Notes: generated by a model from the letters alone, not told the origin. DNA of 64,000 bases from Constrictibacter sp. MBR-5 (GCF_040549485.1 NZ_JBEPTK010000007.1:62001-126000); one strand, 5' to 3'. Counted from the stretch's first letter, positions 21,901-31,100 are shown. Program-made: numbers and translations.

Positions 21901-23461
21901 ACTCCTCCAGCTGCCGTCGGCGCTCGGCGGCGCTCAGCATCGGCAAACGGCCGATCGGCAGCTCGGGATCGGCGCAGGCCCCCTCCAGCAGGGTGCGCAG
22001 ATGGACGGCGAAGCGTTCGATGGTGGCCGCGTCGAACAGGTCGGTGGCGTATTCCCACACCGCCGCCAGTTCGCCCGCCTCCTCGTGCATCGAGAGGAAG
22101 ATGTCGAACTTGGACGTCTTATTGTCGAGATCGATCGGCTCGATCGCCAGCCCGGCGAGTCGCAGCGGCGGCCGAGGCGCGTTCTGCAGGGCGAAGGCCG
22201 TCTGGAACAGCGGGGCGTGGCTCATGTCCCGTTCCGGCGCCAGTTCCTCCACCAGTCGTTCGAACGGCAGGTCCTGGTGGTCGAAGGCCTCGCGCGTCGT
22301 CAGTGCGACCTGCCGGACCAGGCTCTCGAACGGGAGGTCGGCGGCGACCGTGGCGCGCAAGGCGAGCGTGTTGACGAAGAAGCCGACCAACGGCTCCAGT
22401 TCGCGGCGATTCCGGTTGGCGATGGGCGTACCGACGACCAGGTCCTCCTGGCCCGTGTAGCGGTACAGCATCGCGTAGAAGCCGCCGAGCAGGACTGCGT
22501 ACAGCGTCGTACCCAGGCGCAGGGCGAGCGCCTTCAGATCCGCGGTCAGCGCGGCGGAGAGCCGGTAGCGTGCATGGGCGCCGCGGAAGCTCTCGACGGG
22601 GGGACGCGGGCGATCCGCCGGCAGGTCGAGCAGCGGCGGGGCTCCGGCCAGCGTCCGGCGCCAGAAGTCGAGCTGCGCCGCGAGAACGGGGCCGTCGGCA
22701 TGGGCACGCTGCCAGATCGCGAAGTCGGCATACTGGATAGGCAACGGCGCCAGCCGCGGGGCACGGCCTTCCAGATGCGCCGCATAGCCCGCCGTCAGTT
22801 CGTCGATCAGAACGCCGATCGACCATCCGTCCGCGGCGATGTGGTGGACAAGCAGCACCAGCACGACACGCTCGGGCGCCAGCCGGATCAGCGTGGCACG
22901 CAGCATGAGATCGCGACGCAGGTCGAACGTCGCCGACACGGCGGCGGCGATGGCCCGCCCGCACGCCGCCGCCTTCTCCGCTTCCGGCAGCGCCGACAGG
23001 TCGCTTTCCGCAATGTCGATGCGGGCCGGCGGCGCGATGCGCTGGAACGCCTCGCCGTCCCGGGTGTCGAAGGTGGTGCGCAGCACCTCGTGACGGGCGA
23101 GGATGCCGTCCAACGCCGCCTGCAGCGCGGTGCGGTCGAGCGGCCCGTCGAGACGCAGCGCACTGGAGATGTTGTACGTCGGACCCGGCCCGACGAGCTG
23201 GTCCAGGAACCAGAGCCGCTGCTGCGCGAAGGACAGCGGGATCCGCTCGGGACGCGGCATAGGCCGCAGCGCACCGTCTTCAGACGCCTCCTCGAGCAGG
23301 TGCGCCAGGATTTCCGCCTTGCGCGCCGCCAGGTGTTCGCGGAGCGATGGCGTCAGGACGCCCGGGTCCGCCCGCAGCCGCAGCCGCTCGCCGTCCGCCG
23401 CCAGCGTGACGCCCGCATTGCGCAGGGTCTCGACGAAGGCCTTGGTGTCCTGATGGTTCAT
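12962..23461 (-). CDS. NRPS: dock-C-A(Phe)-nMT-PCP-E-C-A(Asp)-PCP-E
   Basis: 3499 residues, two modules. Residues 1-60 are a TubC-type docking domain. The first C domain is LCL-like (SFAQQRLWFLDQ, HHIAADGWS near 205). A1 (TSGSTG near 680) reads D-A-W-T-I-A-A-V-C-K, the exact GrsA Phe code. An N-methyltransferase with VLEIGSGSG near 1034 is inserted between A8 and A10. PCP1 has GGDSI near 1451. The E domain keeps HHLAVDAVSW near 1637 plus the EGHGRD and FNYLGRFD blocks, so N-methyl-D-Phe is expected. The second C domain (PLQEGMLFESL, HHILMDGWS near 2100) is of the kind that accepts a D-residue donor. A2 (near 2575) reads D-L-T-K-V-G-H-I-G-K, the Asp code. PCP2 is near 2968 and a second intact E (HHMAVDGVSW near 3157) gives D-Asp. 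The start codon lies 55 bases after the upstream stop, the only real gap in the six-gene chain. Confidence 0.93.
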   Translation of the reverse strand: MNHQDTKAFVETLRNAGVTLAADGERLRLRADPGVLTPSLREHLAARKAEILAHLLEEASEDGALRPMPRPERIPLSFAQQRLWFLDQLVGPGPTYNISSALRLDGPLDRTALQAALDGILARHEVLRTTFDTRDGEAFQRIAPPARIDIAESDLSALPEAEKAAACGRAIAAAVSATFDLRRDLMLRATLIRLAPERVVLVLLVHHIAADGWSIGVLIDELTAGYAAHLEGRAPRLAPLPIQYADFAIWQRAHADGPVLAAQLDFWRRTLAGAPPLLDLPADRPRPPVESFRGAHARYRLSAALTADLKALALRLGTTLYAVLLGGFYAMLYRYTGQEDLVVGTPIANRNRRELEPLVGFFVNTLALRATVAADLPFESLVRQVALTTREAFDHQDLPFERLVEELAPERDMSHAPLFQTAFALQNAPRPPLRLAGLAIEPIDLDNKTSKFDIFLSMHEEAGELAAVWEYATDLFDAATIERFAVHLRTLLEGACADPELPIGRLPMLSAAERRRQLEEWNRPVAPAAAIEVFPQRFLRLAAANPNRPALRLSGVEMSYGDLAVRSGRLAARLAAMGVEPGALVGVCLDRGFDCWIAILAVLRAGAAYAPLDPAYPADRLAHIVADSGMALVLTRTALRERLPEGACPTLCLDLPDAVAYPASAPQVALSPGSAAYVIYTSGSTGRPKGTILTHAGLGNLAAAVAARFSPGEGDRILQFSSLSFDASTWEMVMALGSGACLVLAEQERLLPDDAFAGFLRRERVTHATLPPSFLAALPEAALPDLRELIVAGEAVPLPLVRRWAPGRRFTNAYGPTENTVCATAGLCTPEEDIVTVGTPIDNVTAYILRDGDLLPAGAPGELALGGLGVAAGYLGRPDLTERHFVPNPFGPGRLYRTGDLVRYRPDGRIAFLGRIDHQTKLRGFRIEPGEIEATLRGDARVQDALVMVREDVPGERRLVAYVQPRPAEEDGEAERCGEWRSLFGTVYGAPAGEDAAFNIAGWNSAYDGRPLPAEKMRVWLDHTVDEILALAPRRVLEIGSGSGLILARVAPHCAAYHGTDIADGALQHIEALKRDLPGLAHVTTSRQAADDFSGLQPGAFDLVILNSVVQYFPGVAYLRRVVDGAAALLAPGGAVFVGDVRSHALMEAMHASVAFHRAADETARPALRERIRRQIADEEELHVDPAFFHRICSEHAALDHAEIRLKRGTLRDELNAFRYQAVLRSTPPGPPPGRSLDWHRDGVTIPSLLRLLADDADLAVTRIPNARLAAEADMLAWLREAGEDTVSAWRRRPRSDAGVQPEALHRLAAAAGRYLALTWSTDGGPLTMDAVFHRDAAAPSLPAPTRRGPLANDPLFGRSTRSLVGDLRATLRAALPEFMMPGAFVVLPAFPVTPNGKIDRTALPPPDGNAASDTAFVPPSGRAEEILAGIWRDLLRLDRVGADDNFFAIGGDSIVSIQVVARARQAGLHLDARDLFQHQTIAELARAARTEGAAAAEQGPVVGPAPLTPIQAWFFATVAPDRHHFNQSLLVALRPDVERGHCLGALAALIDHHDALRSRFVHDAAGWRQAFLQPAGTDTAAAALSWIVLDPTEAPDRIEAECARLQADLDPVAGRLMRVAVFDRGPDHPKLLFWTIHHLAVDAVSWRILREDFTAAYAALAAGGAPSLPPKTTSFKAWAEALPGLAVAAETEAAHWRHVLAGPASLPRDRDAGADTNTVASAAVVECRLPPAASRAFAGRAQGAYRTQANDLLLAALIETLAAWTGGAELRLDLEGHGRDAAGEGVDLSRTVGWFTTLFPIRLSADAAEPGALIRSVKEQLRSIPGQGAGYGLLRWLKQVPDLAAAPPAELCFNYLGRFDSGGGDALVVGLPDMATGPIHAPTQRRPYVLQVNASLVDGVLRFRWHYSRSLHEEATIRRLADDFAQRLRALIDHCLTVETPVSTPSDFPAATLTMAELDRLDLGPDVVDVYDAAPLQEGMLFESLAAPTSGAYMEQIGLDLTGSLDPQALRTAWRQIVARHAILRTGFRWEGQSRCRQVVHRVAEPPFEEVDWRDAVPAVQDGRWAALREADRRAGFDLDRPPLIRFTLARLGEDRWRLLWSSHHILMDGWSLPILFGELRTAYAAAVAGSPPALLPPPPYRDFILWRRRRDEAAAERYWRTALEGFDNPTLLARAESLGSEARTCATHRFRLDATASDALDGAARAHRLTLGVLLQGAWALLLAHETGTTDVVHGMTVSGRPPEVPGVERMVGLFINTLPVRTRLAWERPLHAWLADLHREAAERDEHGFVSLRDIQSWSDVPRGTPLFDTLLVFENFPFDPALQRAALHDEVAIAGFQASGETSLPLAVVASLSDGCLSVRLTYDTARFDADRIERLARRFETLLRGLADDLERPVTAVAPFDADERSRLLAAAAGPHRLWDGPATVQALFDAHAERDPHAVAASGAGPDVTYGALAGMAAGLASALAQAGHRPGRPVGLLLDRSAAFVAGVLGAWGAGSPFVPLDPRWPPARLAEVIAEAGITHVAVDDASPPSPRGIARVPVGSPDQERGREATVRLRRAAPDDLAYVIYTSGSTGRPKGVCVEHRSLHNYVHAIAERLDLPGAGESTRYATTSGFAADLGYTMLFAALATGGRLVLVPDGLAGDPDGLAAHLRSQGVEYLKTVPSHFEALLTAADPAGLVPYRALVFGGEALPWTLVDRVGAVAPDVAIFNHYGPTETTIGVLCGRVDTVSPAARTGDTAPLGAPLANCAVHLLNAAMQQVPFCAPGDLHVGGAQVARGYLDQPRLTAEAFVATPLGPDRLYRTGDRAVRMPDGSLLFRGRADRQLKIRGYRVDPEEVAAVLRRRPEVRDSVVVGAASPNGGQRLVAYVVVGDASVLAELRVHLEERLPDHMVPAALVAVPTIPRLANGKVDHAALPAPDAAEPSSSGPAVPSTDIERRLCAVFAEVMRRPAVGIHDNFFDLGGDSIVSIQIVARAARAGLRVTTRQIFNHQTIAELAFVAESMADDGAEQGEVTGPAPLTPIQARFSAAAPPDPSHYNQAMMFETAADLGLEILEPALGALLAHHDALRLRFDGTRTTPLQRVASVAEAGSAVGLVAVVDVAAIAGPEQRVAIEAHVARAQSTLDLVRGPLTRLTLFRRGAARPPLLHWVVHHMAVDGVSWRILLEDLDTACRSLRTGTPIVLPPKTLSFRRWAEVLAARAVAPETMAELPWWVEAGDGSGTMRLPSEGDAMSAPDDVASADRVSAVLPAVDTRALIETAHAAYNTRIDDLLLTALARVLRTWAGPGDLRVDLESHGREAMGEAVDVARTVGWFTSIYPVRLALRGTGIGDDIKAVKERLRQVPGHGAGYGLLRHLANAAPLRDQPTPEIVFNYLGQFDGLASGTAADCVVAGEADVGAGPMRSPRQVRSHALQVNALVLKGELRLSIDFGRHRFHRETMQRVADGVVAELQAILAHCLSPDAGGHTPSDFGMAGLDDAELSRLAGLLDGVE

Positions 23462-23516
23462 TGCTGCAACGCGTCCCGGCGGGATGGACTAGGCGGTGGC
23501 GGGTGGACGGCGACCG

Positions 23517-26500
23517 TCAGATCACGAATTCCTCCTGCATCGTGTCCCGGACAGGGTCCTGCGGGGCCGACGCAGCGCCGACACCGGCCCGATCGAGATA
23601 CCGGGACTGTTCGGCAATGGTCGGGTTCTCGAAGAAGGCCCGCAGCCCGACCTCTAGGCCGAACGCCGCACGCAGGCGGGAGACGATCTGCGTCGCGAGC
23701 AGCGAGTGTCCGCCGATCTCGAAGAAATTCTCCGTGGCACCGATACGGTCGAGCCCGAGAACGGCCTGCCAGATCTCAGCGATGCGGCGCTCGATCCCGG
23801 GCGCTGGCGCCACGAAGCGACTGGCGGCCGATCGCTGCCAATTGGGATCCGGGAGCGCCTTGCGGTCGACCTTGCCGTTCGGGCTGATCGGCCAACGGGC
23901 GAGGAAGACATAGGCCGCCGGCAGCATGTAGTCCGGAAGGCGCTCCTGCATGAAGGCGCGGAGTTCCGGCGTGAGTTGGCGGCTCTGCCTGCCGAGGAGC
24001 GGGTCGTTCGCGTAGGTGTCGATGTCGGGCAGCGTGCCCGCGCGCCCGCGCGGCCTGCCGCTCCAGGCCACGGCCGCGGGTGTCTCCCGCTGGAACACCG
24101 CGTCGAAGGCCCCGGCTTCGGCGATATCGGAGAAGGTGACGGCAACGCCATAGCCGAAGCGGTGGGCGAGCCCATGCAGCGCCTCGGGATCAGCGCCTGT
24201 GTCGTCGCCCTCGTCGAGTGCGACGATCGCGTCCGGATCCGAGGCGGCACCGAGCGCCGCCAGCAGGGCGTTCTCGTATCCGAGGCGCGCGTTCGGGATG
24301 GCCGCGATCGCCAGAACCGCAGGCCGGGCATGGTCCAGCAGGCGCGCCACACCGTGAAGACCCTCCGGGATATCCCGCCATGAGAGCCACTCCGGCAGCA
24401 CCTCATCGGCCGAGCGCGACGCATCGGCTCGGCGCAGCACCGCTTGATAGCGGAACCGCGTCAGTTCGTTGCGATGGATGCCGCGCTTCGGAGAGACCCT
24501 TTCGCAGGAGAGACCGGGCACGAAACGCGCGATGTCCCGGAAGAAGTCCGGTGCGACGAGCAGTTCCTCCTCGTCCGTCACCGCCTCGCGGATCCGACGG
24601 CGCAGTTCGCCGATGGTGCCGCGGCCTGCCGCACGGCGTCCTTCGACCGATGCGTGAAACGCCTCCTGCAGATCGAGATTCCGGACGTCGCCCACATAGA
24701 TCCGGCCGCCCGGTGCCAGCCGTTCAGCGGCCAGGGTGAGCACACGGCCGAGATAGGCGATGCTCGGGAAATACTGCACGACGGAATTGAGGACGATCAG
24801 GTCGTAGCCGCCGGCAACGGCCGGTGGCGCCTCGTCGGCCGACGCACGGGCGAGGACGACATGGTCGAGGTCGGGCCTGAGCCGTCGCAGCGCCTCGATA
24901 CCGTCGAGCGCGCCCTGGGAGAAATCGGTTGCGTGGTACGTGTCCCGCCCCGGCGCCAGCCGCGCCAGCAGCAGCCCCGTGCCGCAACCGATCTCCAGGA
25001 TCCGGCGCGGCCGCAGCGCCTCGATCTCGTCGAGCGTGCGCTCCAGCCACTCCTCCATCTCGGTCAGCGGGATGGGTTCGCCGGTGTAGCTGCTCTCCCA
25101 GCCGGTGAAGTTCCGCGCCGGATCGCCCTGTTCCACCGGGGCCGCAGTGCGGGTCGCGACCTCGCCGCGATAGGTCGTGTCGAACAGCGCTTGCCACTGC
25201 GCGACCTGATCGGTGCGCGCGGCGGCGTCGGCTTCCGCCGCGACGACGTAGGCGACGAGGCGCGGATCGCCAGCGGCCGCGTCGCGCGGCAGGACGATCG
25301 CGTCCCGGACACGCGGATGGCTGCGCAGGACCGTCTCGATCTCGCCCGGTTCCACACGGTAGCCGCGGAGCTTGATTTGCTGATCGTACCGGCCGCCGAA
25401 GACGATGTTGCCGTCGGGCAGGCGCCGTACGCGGTCGCCGGTGCGGTAGAGGCGGCCTTCGCCGAACGGATTGCCGACGAAACGCTCGGCCGTCAGTTCC
25501 GGACGGTTGAGGTAGCCCAGCGCGACGGCGTCGCCGCCGATATGGAGTTCGCCGTAGACGCCGACCGGCACCGGCTGCATCGCGGCGTCGAGGACATGCA
25601 GGGTCGTGTTGGCGATCGGCCGGCCGATCGGCACAGCCACGGCCCCCTGCGGCACAGACGCCACCGGATGCCAGCAGGCGAAGGTCACGGTTTCGGTCGG
25701 GCCGTAGACATTGGCCATCGCACGCGGCGCCGCGCCGGACAGCAGAACCCGGCGTGCCGCGTCGACCGGCATGGCATCGCCGCCGACGAGCAGATGGCTC
25801 AATCCGGCGAAGGCGTCCGGACGTGCGGCGGCGACCTGCCGGAAGACCGCAGGCGTCAGGAACATCGCGTCGACCCGCTTCTCGCGCAGGTCGCGCGCGA
25901 GCGCTTCCGGCGAGAGCAGCGTGTCCTTGGCGATCACGACGATCTCGGCGCCATGGAGCAGCGCGCCCCAGATCTCGAAGGTCGCCGCGTCGAAGGCGAC
26001 GTTGGATGCGTGGGCGATCCTGCGCATCGCCGGAAAGTCGACATAGTCGGTGTCGGAGACGAGACGAACCACCGCCCGGTGCGGCACCACCACCCCTTTC
26101 GGCCAACCGGTCGACCCGGACGTGTACATGACGTAGGCCGGCGACACGGCATGGACGGCGACGTCGGGATCGTGCGCCGGCTGCGCGGCGAGCGACCCGT
26201 CCGGATCGTCGAGCCGCACGATGGTGCCGGCGAAAGAGGCGAAGGCCTTCGCCCCGGCGGCATCGGTGACCAGCAGCCGCAAGCCCGCGTCGGCCACCAT
26301 GAAGTCGCGCCGCTCGCGCGGATAGGTTGGATCGAGCGGCAGATAGGCCGCCCCGGCCTTGAGGATGCCGAGCGCGCCTGCGACGAACGCCGCGGACCGG
26401 TCGAGCGCCAGCCCCACCGGCTCGCCCACGGAGACGCCGGCCGCGAGCAGCCGATGCGCCAGACGATTCGACGCCCGGTCGAGGTCGCGATAGTCGAGGC

Positions 26501-28151
26501 GGCCGTCCGGACCTTCGACCGCCGGCGCATCCGGCGCCGCCGCGGCGCGGCGCGCGAACAGTGCGGGAATGGAAGCGTCGCGCGGATAGTTCATCGCCGT
26601 ACCGTTCCACCCCTCGACGAGATGCCGGCGCTCGGCGTCATTGAGCATGGCGAGGCGGCCGATTGCTGTATCGGGAGACGCGAGGGCGGCCTTCAGCAGG
26701 TTCGCGAAGTGCCGCGCCATGCGGGCGACGGTCGCCGGCAGGAAGAGGTCGGTGTTGTACTCCCACGTTCCGGCCAGCCCGCCGTCGCGCTCGCGCATGA
26801 ACAGGATGAGATCGAACTTCGCGGTGTCGCGCGGGACATCCACCGCGGCGATGCGCAGCCCCGGCAGTTCCAGCACCGTCTCCGGCGCGTTCTGGAGCGT
26901 GAACATCACCTGGAAGAGCGGCGCGTGGCTCAAATCGCGCTGCGGCGACAGCACCTCCACCAGCCGCTCGAACGGCAGGGACTGGTGCGCATAGGCCGCC
27001 TGGGCCGCGGCCTTGACGCGCTCGACGAGCACCGCGAAGGACGGCTCCCCCGACAGGTCGCTCCGCAGCGCCAGCGTGTTCACGAAAAAGCCGGCCAGCG
27101 GCTCCAGTTCGGCGCGGTCCCGATTGGCGATGGCGGTGCCGACGACGATGTCGGACTGTCCGCTGTAGCGGTACATCAGGACGTCGAACGCGGCGCGCAG
27201 CACCATGAACAGCGATGCGCCGTGCCGGCGTGCGAGCGCGCCCGCCTGCGCGGTCGTCTCGGGGTCGATCCGAAAGTCGTGGCGGGCGCCGTTGAAGGTT
27301 TCGTGGGCCGGACGCGGAAAGTCGGTCGGCAGGTCCGTGCGCGTCGGCGCCCCGGAAAGGTGATCGCGCCAGAAATCGAGGTCCCGCGCCAGTCTCGACG
27401 CCTGCTCCGGCGCACGCTGCCAGGAGGCGAAGTCGGCATACTGGATCGGCAGCGGCGGCAGCGGCGACGAACGCTTCTCGCGGAAGGCCGTGTAGAGCGC
27501 CACCAGCTCGCGCACGAGTACGCCGGCCGACCAGCCGTCGCAGGCGATGTGGTGCATCACCAGCGAGAGCAGATGCTCGTCGTCGCCCGTCCGGAACAGG
27601 ACGGCACGCAGCATGATGTCGCGGCTCAGATCGAACGGGCGGCGTGCCTCGGCGACCAGGGCGGCGTCCCGGTCTTCCCGGCCCTGGCCGCAAAGGTCGA
27701 CGAGCTGGAGTTCGAGACGCCAGTCCTCCCGGACCACCTGCCGCGGCTCGCCATCGATGGCCTCGTACACGGTGCGGAAGATTTCATGGCGGCGGACGAT
27801 CTCGCGCAGCGCGCCGGAAAGGACCGCCTCGTCGAGCGCACCTTCGATCCGTACGGCGGCGGGCTCGTTGTAGATCGGATTGCCCGGCTGCCACTGGTCG
27901 AGAAACCACAGGCGCTGCTGTGCGAACGAGAGCGGCAGCGGGCCGGTGCGCGGCACCGGGCGGATGGCAGGCTCGGCCTCGGCCGGAACGCCCGCGAGCA
28001 GCGCGCGGATCTCGTCCTTGCGCGCCACCATCTCGGCGCGCAACGCCGCCGGAAGGTCCGGCGGGCCGAGATAGCGCAGCGTGCCGTCCTCCAGGCGGAA
28101 GCGCACGCCGGCGCCGTTCAGGGCGGCGACGAGCTGGTCGATCGTCCTCAT
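23517..28151 (-). CDS. NRPS: dock-C-A(Ile/Val)-nMT-PCP
   Basis: 1544 residues, one module. The ATG at 28151 overlaps the upstream TGA (ATGA); longer in-frame readings run into the upstream gene and are artefacts. Residues 1-55 form a TubC-type docking domain. The C domain is LCL-like (MHHIACDGWS near 196), consistent with no epimerase upstream. The A domain (YTSGSTGWPKG near 674) reads D-A-F-F-L-G-V-T-F-K, which I associate with Ile and close to Val codes. The N-methyltransferase (ILEIGCGTG near 1047, NSVVQYFPSIAYL) is inserted in the A domain and closely resembles the one in the Phe module, suggesting module duplication. The PCP is EIGGHSLL near 1480. The protein ends about 45 residues later with no C-terminal domain, so it hands N-methyl-Ile/Val to the docking domain of the next protein. 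Confidence 0.92.
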   Translation of the reverse strand: MRTIDQLVAALNGAGVRFRLEDGTLRYLGPPDLPAALRAEMVARKDEIRALLAGVPAEAEPAIRPVPRTGPLPLSFAQQRLWFLDQWQPGNPIYNEPAAVRIEGALDEAVLSGALREIVRRHEIFRTVYEAIDGEPRQVVREDWRLELQLVDLCGQGREDRDAALVAEARRPFDLSRDIMLRAVLFRTGDDEHLLSLVMHHIACDGWSAGVLVRELVALYTAFREKRSSPLPPLPIQYADFASWQRAPEQASRLARDLDFWRDHLSGAPTRTDLPTDFPRPAHETFNGARHDFRIDPETTAQAGALARRHGASLFMVLRAAFDVLMYRYSGQSDIVVGTAIANRDRAELEPLAGFFVNTLALRSDLSGEPSFAVLVERVKAAAQAAYAHQSLPFERLVEVLSPQRDLSHAPLFQVMFTLQNAPETVLELPGLRIAAVDVPRDTAKFDLILFMRERDGGLAGTWEYNTDLFLPATVARMARHFANLLKAALASPDTAIGRLAMLNDAERRHLVEGWNGTAMNYPRDASIPALFARRAAAAPDAPAVEGPDGRLDYRDLDRASNRLAHRLLAAGVSVGEPVGLALDRSAAFVAGALGILKAGAAYLPLDPTYPRERRDFMVADAGLRLLVTDAAGAKAFASFAGTIVRLDDPDGSLAAQPAHDPDVAVHAVSPAYVMYTSGSTGWPKGVVVPHRAVVRLVSDTDYVDFPAMRRIAHASNVAFDAATFEIWGALLHGAEIVVIAKDTLLSPEALARDLREKRVDAMFLTPAVFRQVAAARPDAFAGLSHLLVGGDAMPVDAARRVLLSGAAPRAMANVYGPTETVTFACWHPVASVPQGAVAVPIGRPIANTTLHVLDAAMQPVPVGVYGELHIGGDAVALGYLNRPELTAERFVGNPFGEGRLYRTGDRVRRLPDGNIVFGGRYDQQIKLRGYRVEPGEIETVLRSHPRVRDAIVLPRDAAAGDPRLVAYVVAAEADAAARTDQVAQWQALFDTTYRGEVATRTAAPVEQGDPARNFTGWESSYTGEPIPLTEMEEWLERTLDEIEALRPRRILEIGCGTGLLLARLAPGRDTYHATDFSQGALDGIEALRRLRPDLDHVVLARASADEAPPAVAGGYDLIVLNSVVQYFPSIAYLGRVLTLAAERLAPGGRIYVGDVRNLDLQEAFHASVEGRRAAGRGTIGELRRRIREAVTDEEELLVAPDFFRDIARFVPGLSCERVSPKRGIHRNELTRFRYQAVLRRADASRSADEVLPEWLSWRDIPEGLHGVARLLDHARPAVLAIAAIPNARLGYENALLAALGAASDPDAIVALDEGDDTGADPEALHGLAHRFGYGVAVTFSDIAEAGAFDAVFQRETPAAVAWSGRPRGRAGTLPDIDTYANDPLLGRQSRQLTPELRAFMQERLPDYMLPAAYVFLARWPISPNGKVDRKALPDPNWQRSAASRFVAPAPGIERRIAEIWQAVLGLDRIGATENFFEIGGHSLLATQIVSRLRAAFGLEVGLRAFFENPTIAEQSRYLDRAGVGAASAPQDPVRDTMQEEFVI

Positions 28152-31100
28152 AGGGTTTCCGCCAGCGCCCAGTCGTCGGCATTCGCCCGTTCGTCGGCAG
28201 GGGCCGGCTCCAGCATCGCCGCAGCCATGCGCAGCAGGGCGACACGGTCGGCGAGAGTCTCGACGGTCGGGCACTCGAACAGGGCCTTGAGCGGCAGTTC
28301 CACCCCGGTCTCGCTTCGGACGCGCGAGACGATGCGCGTCGCACTGAGCGAGTTGCCGCCCAGTTCGAAGAAATTGTCGCGCACGCCCCGCGGCGCCACC
28401 GGCAGCACGTCCGCCCAGGCCGCGAGCAGCAGGGCATCCGTGCCGTCGCGCGGCGGCACCGGCGCGCAGGCCGCTGCCGCCTCGGGTTCGGGAAGTGCGG
28501 CCCTGTCGACCTTGCCCGTCGGCAGCAGCGGCAGACGGGGGAGCACGACGATCGCGCGCGGCACCAAGCCGAGCGGCAGGTTTTCCACGAGATGCTGCCG
28601 GAGCCGTTCGGGCAGGTCGCTCGCGTCGGGCATCGCGTGTCCCGCGGCGACGACATAGGCGATCAGTTCCTGATCCCCGCTCACGGTGCGGGCGACGACC
28701 GCGCTGCTGACGACCGCCGGGTGGGCATCGATGACCACCTTCACCTCGGCCGGCTGGACGCGGACGCCGCGGATTTTCACCTGATCGTCGAGGCGGCCTT
28801 CCACCTCGACCGACCCGTCGGGGCGATAGCGGCCACGGTCGCCGCTGCGATAGAGCAGGTCGCCGGGCAGATAGGGGTTCGCGGCGAAGGCCGCCGATTT
28901 GCCACCGTCGACGTAGCCGGCGGTCCGAAACGGCGTGCGGATGACGATCTCGCCGGGCTCGCCGACGCCGCAGCGCCAGTCGCCGCGCATGACCAGGGCC
29001 TGGGTGTCGCTCATCGGCAGCACGGCACCCAGCGGCTCCCCCGCCACGTCGTCCCGCGCCACGACGCGATAGCATTTCGTCATCGTCGTCTCGGTGCTGC
29101 CGTAGAGGTTCACGAGCAGCGCCGCCTCGCCGAACACCGCGCGCCAGCGATCGACGAGGCCGGGGGTGAGCGGCTCGCCCGAGAAGAAGACGTGGCGCAG
29201 GGAACAGTCGCTCCGGCGGGTCGCCGCCGCCAGCCAGCTCGCGGCTCGGGACGGCACGGTGTGCAGGACGGTGACGCGTTCGCGGCAGATCCAGTCGATC
29301 AGCCGCTCGGCCTCGTCGATGACCTCCGCCGTCGGGATGTGCAGCGTCCCGCCGGCCGACAGCGGCAGGAAGATGTCGCGCAGCACGGCGTCGAACGCGA
29401 CGCCCGTCAGTTGCGCCACCCGGTCGTCGGCGCCGATGCCGAACCGGTCGCGCTGCCAGGCGACGAAATGCGCGATGCCCTTGTGCAGGGTCACGATGCC
29501 TTTCGGCACGCCGGTCGTGCCGGAGGTGAAGAACACGCAGGCCGCATCCTCGGGCGAGACGGCGGGCAGCGGCACGGTTTCGTCGCCCGCCGGGAGGTCG
29601 CCGAGCCGGCCGACGCGCAGGACGGTCACCCCGTCCGCGACCGGCTCTGCCGGCGCCTCACCCAGGTCCAGCAGGAAACGCGCACCGCTGAGCGCGACGA
29701 TGGCGCTGCGCCGCGCCGCGGGAAGGTTCGGGTCGAGCGCGACGAAGGCTGCACCGGCACGCCAGATGCCGCAGAACGCCGCCACCAGGCGCGCATCGCG
29801 CGGTCCCGCCACCGCCACGCGGTCGCCGGGTGCAGCGCCGCGCGCGACCAGCAGGCGGGCGAACGCCTGCGACTGCCGGGCGAGATCGCCGTACGACAGG
29901 GTGCCGGCGCCGTCGACGATCGCCGGCCGCTCGGGCGCGGCGTCGGCATGGCGCAGCATCAGGTCGACGGGCAGCGCGTAGGCGGGCTGCGGCAAGGCGA
30001 GCGACGGGTCGGGCAGTGCCGGCCCACCCGGTACATCGCCGAGGTCGAAGTCGAAGACGCACGGGTCGCCGCCGTCGGCGACCTGCCGGAGCAGCGCCTC
30101 GTACTGGCGAAGCATGAGGTCCATCCGCTCCGGCGCGAAGAGCGACGTGTGGTAGCGGCACTCCAGCACGAGTTCGCCGCCGAGGTCGGTAACGTTGAAG
30201 GCGAGTTCGTAGCTGGCGAAGCGGACGGGCGGCGGCAGCATCGTCATGGCCGCGCCGCCGAGGCTCGGCACCGGGGGCGGCCGGTCCATGTTGAAGGTCG
30301 CCGACAGGAGCGGCGGGCGGCTGGGGTCGCGCGGCAGGTCGAGCTTCGTCAGCAGCGCCGCGAACGGGTAGTCCTGATGCTCGAACGCATCGAGCAGCGT
30401 CGACTTCACCCTGTCGAGATGCGCCCGGAAGCTCGGCTCGCCGGCGAGACGGCTGCGGATCGGCAGCAAATGCGTGCAGTAGCCGACCACGCGGTCGCCG
30501 CCCTCCATGCCCCTGCCACCCGTGGGGACGCCGACGAGCAGCTCCTCCTCGCCGCCGATCCGGTGCAGCAGCAGGAGAAAGGCGGCGAGACAGGTGGCGA
30601 AGACGGTCGCCTGACGCTCGCGCGCATAGCGCCGCAACCGCGTTCCGACGTCGGCGTCCAGACGGATCTCGGCCACCGCAGCCGCGTGGCGCTTGGCCGC
30701 GGGACGGGGATGGTCGAGCGGCAGATCCAGTTGCGGCAGCGGCGCGACGAGCCGTTCGAGCCAGTAGCGCTCGTGCGACCGGAACGCCGCGCTTGCCATC
30801 TGCGCCGACTGCCAGGCCGCGTACGCGCCGAACGGCACGGGCGGCGGCAGCGCGGCCAGCCGCCCGGTCCGCTCCTGGCCGTAAAGGGCGGTCAGCTCCT
30901 CGAGCAGGATGTTCAGCGTGATGCCGTCGCCGACGATGTGCGCGATTGTCAGGACGATCCGGAAATCGCCGGCGCCGAGGCGCAGCAGGTGGGCGCGCAG
31001 GGGCGGCCCCTCTGCGAGATCGAACCGGTGGTGGTTCTCGGCCTCGAACCAGGCGGCGAAGGCGGCCGCGGGGTCGGGTTCGCCGCCGAGATCGCGACGG

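Noticed and set aside
28152-29075. N-terminal extension of the Ile/Val synthetase
   Set aside because: It reads the PCP and A10 region of the previous gene in a wrong frame; the TubC domain begins exactly at the ATG at 28151.
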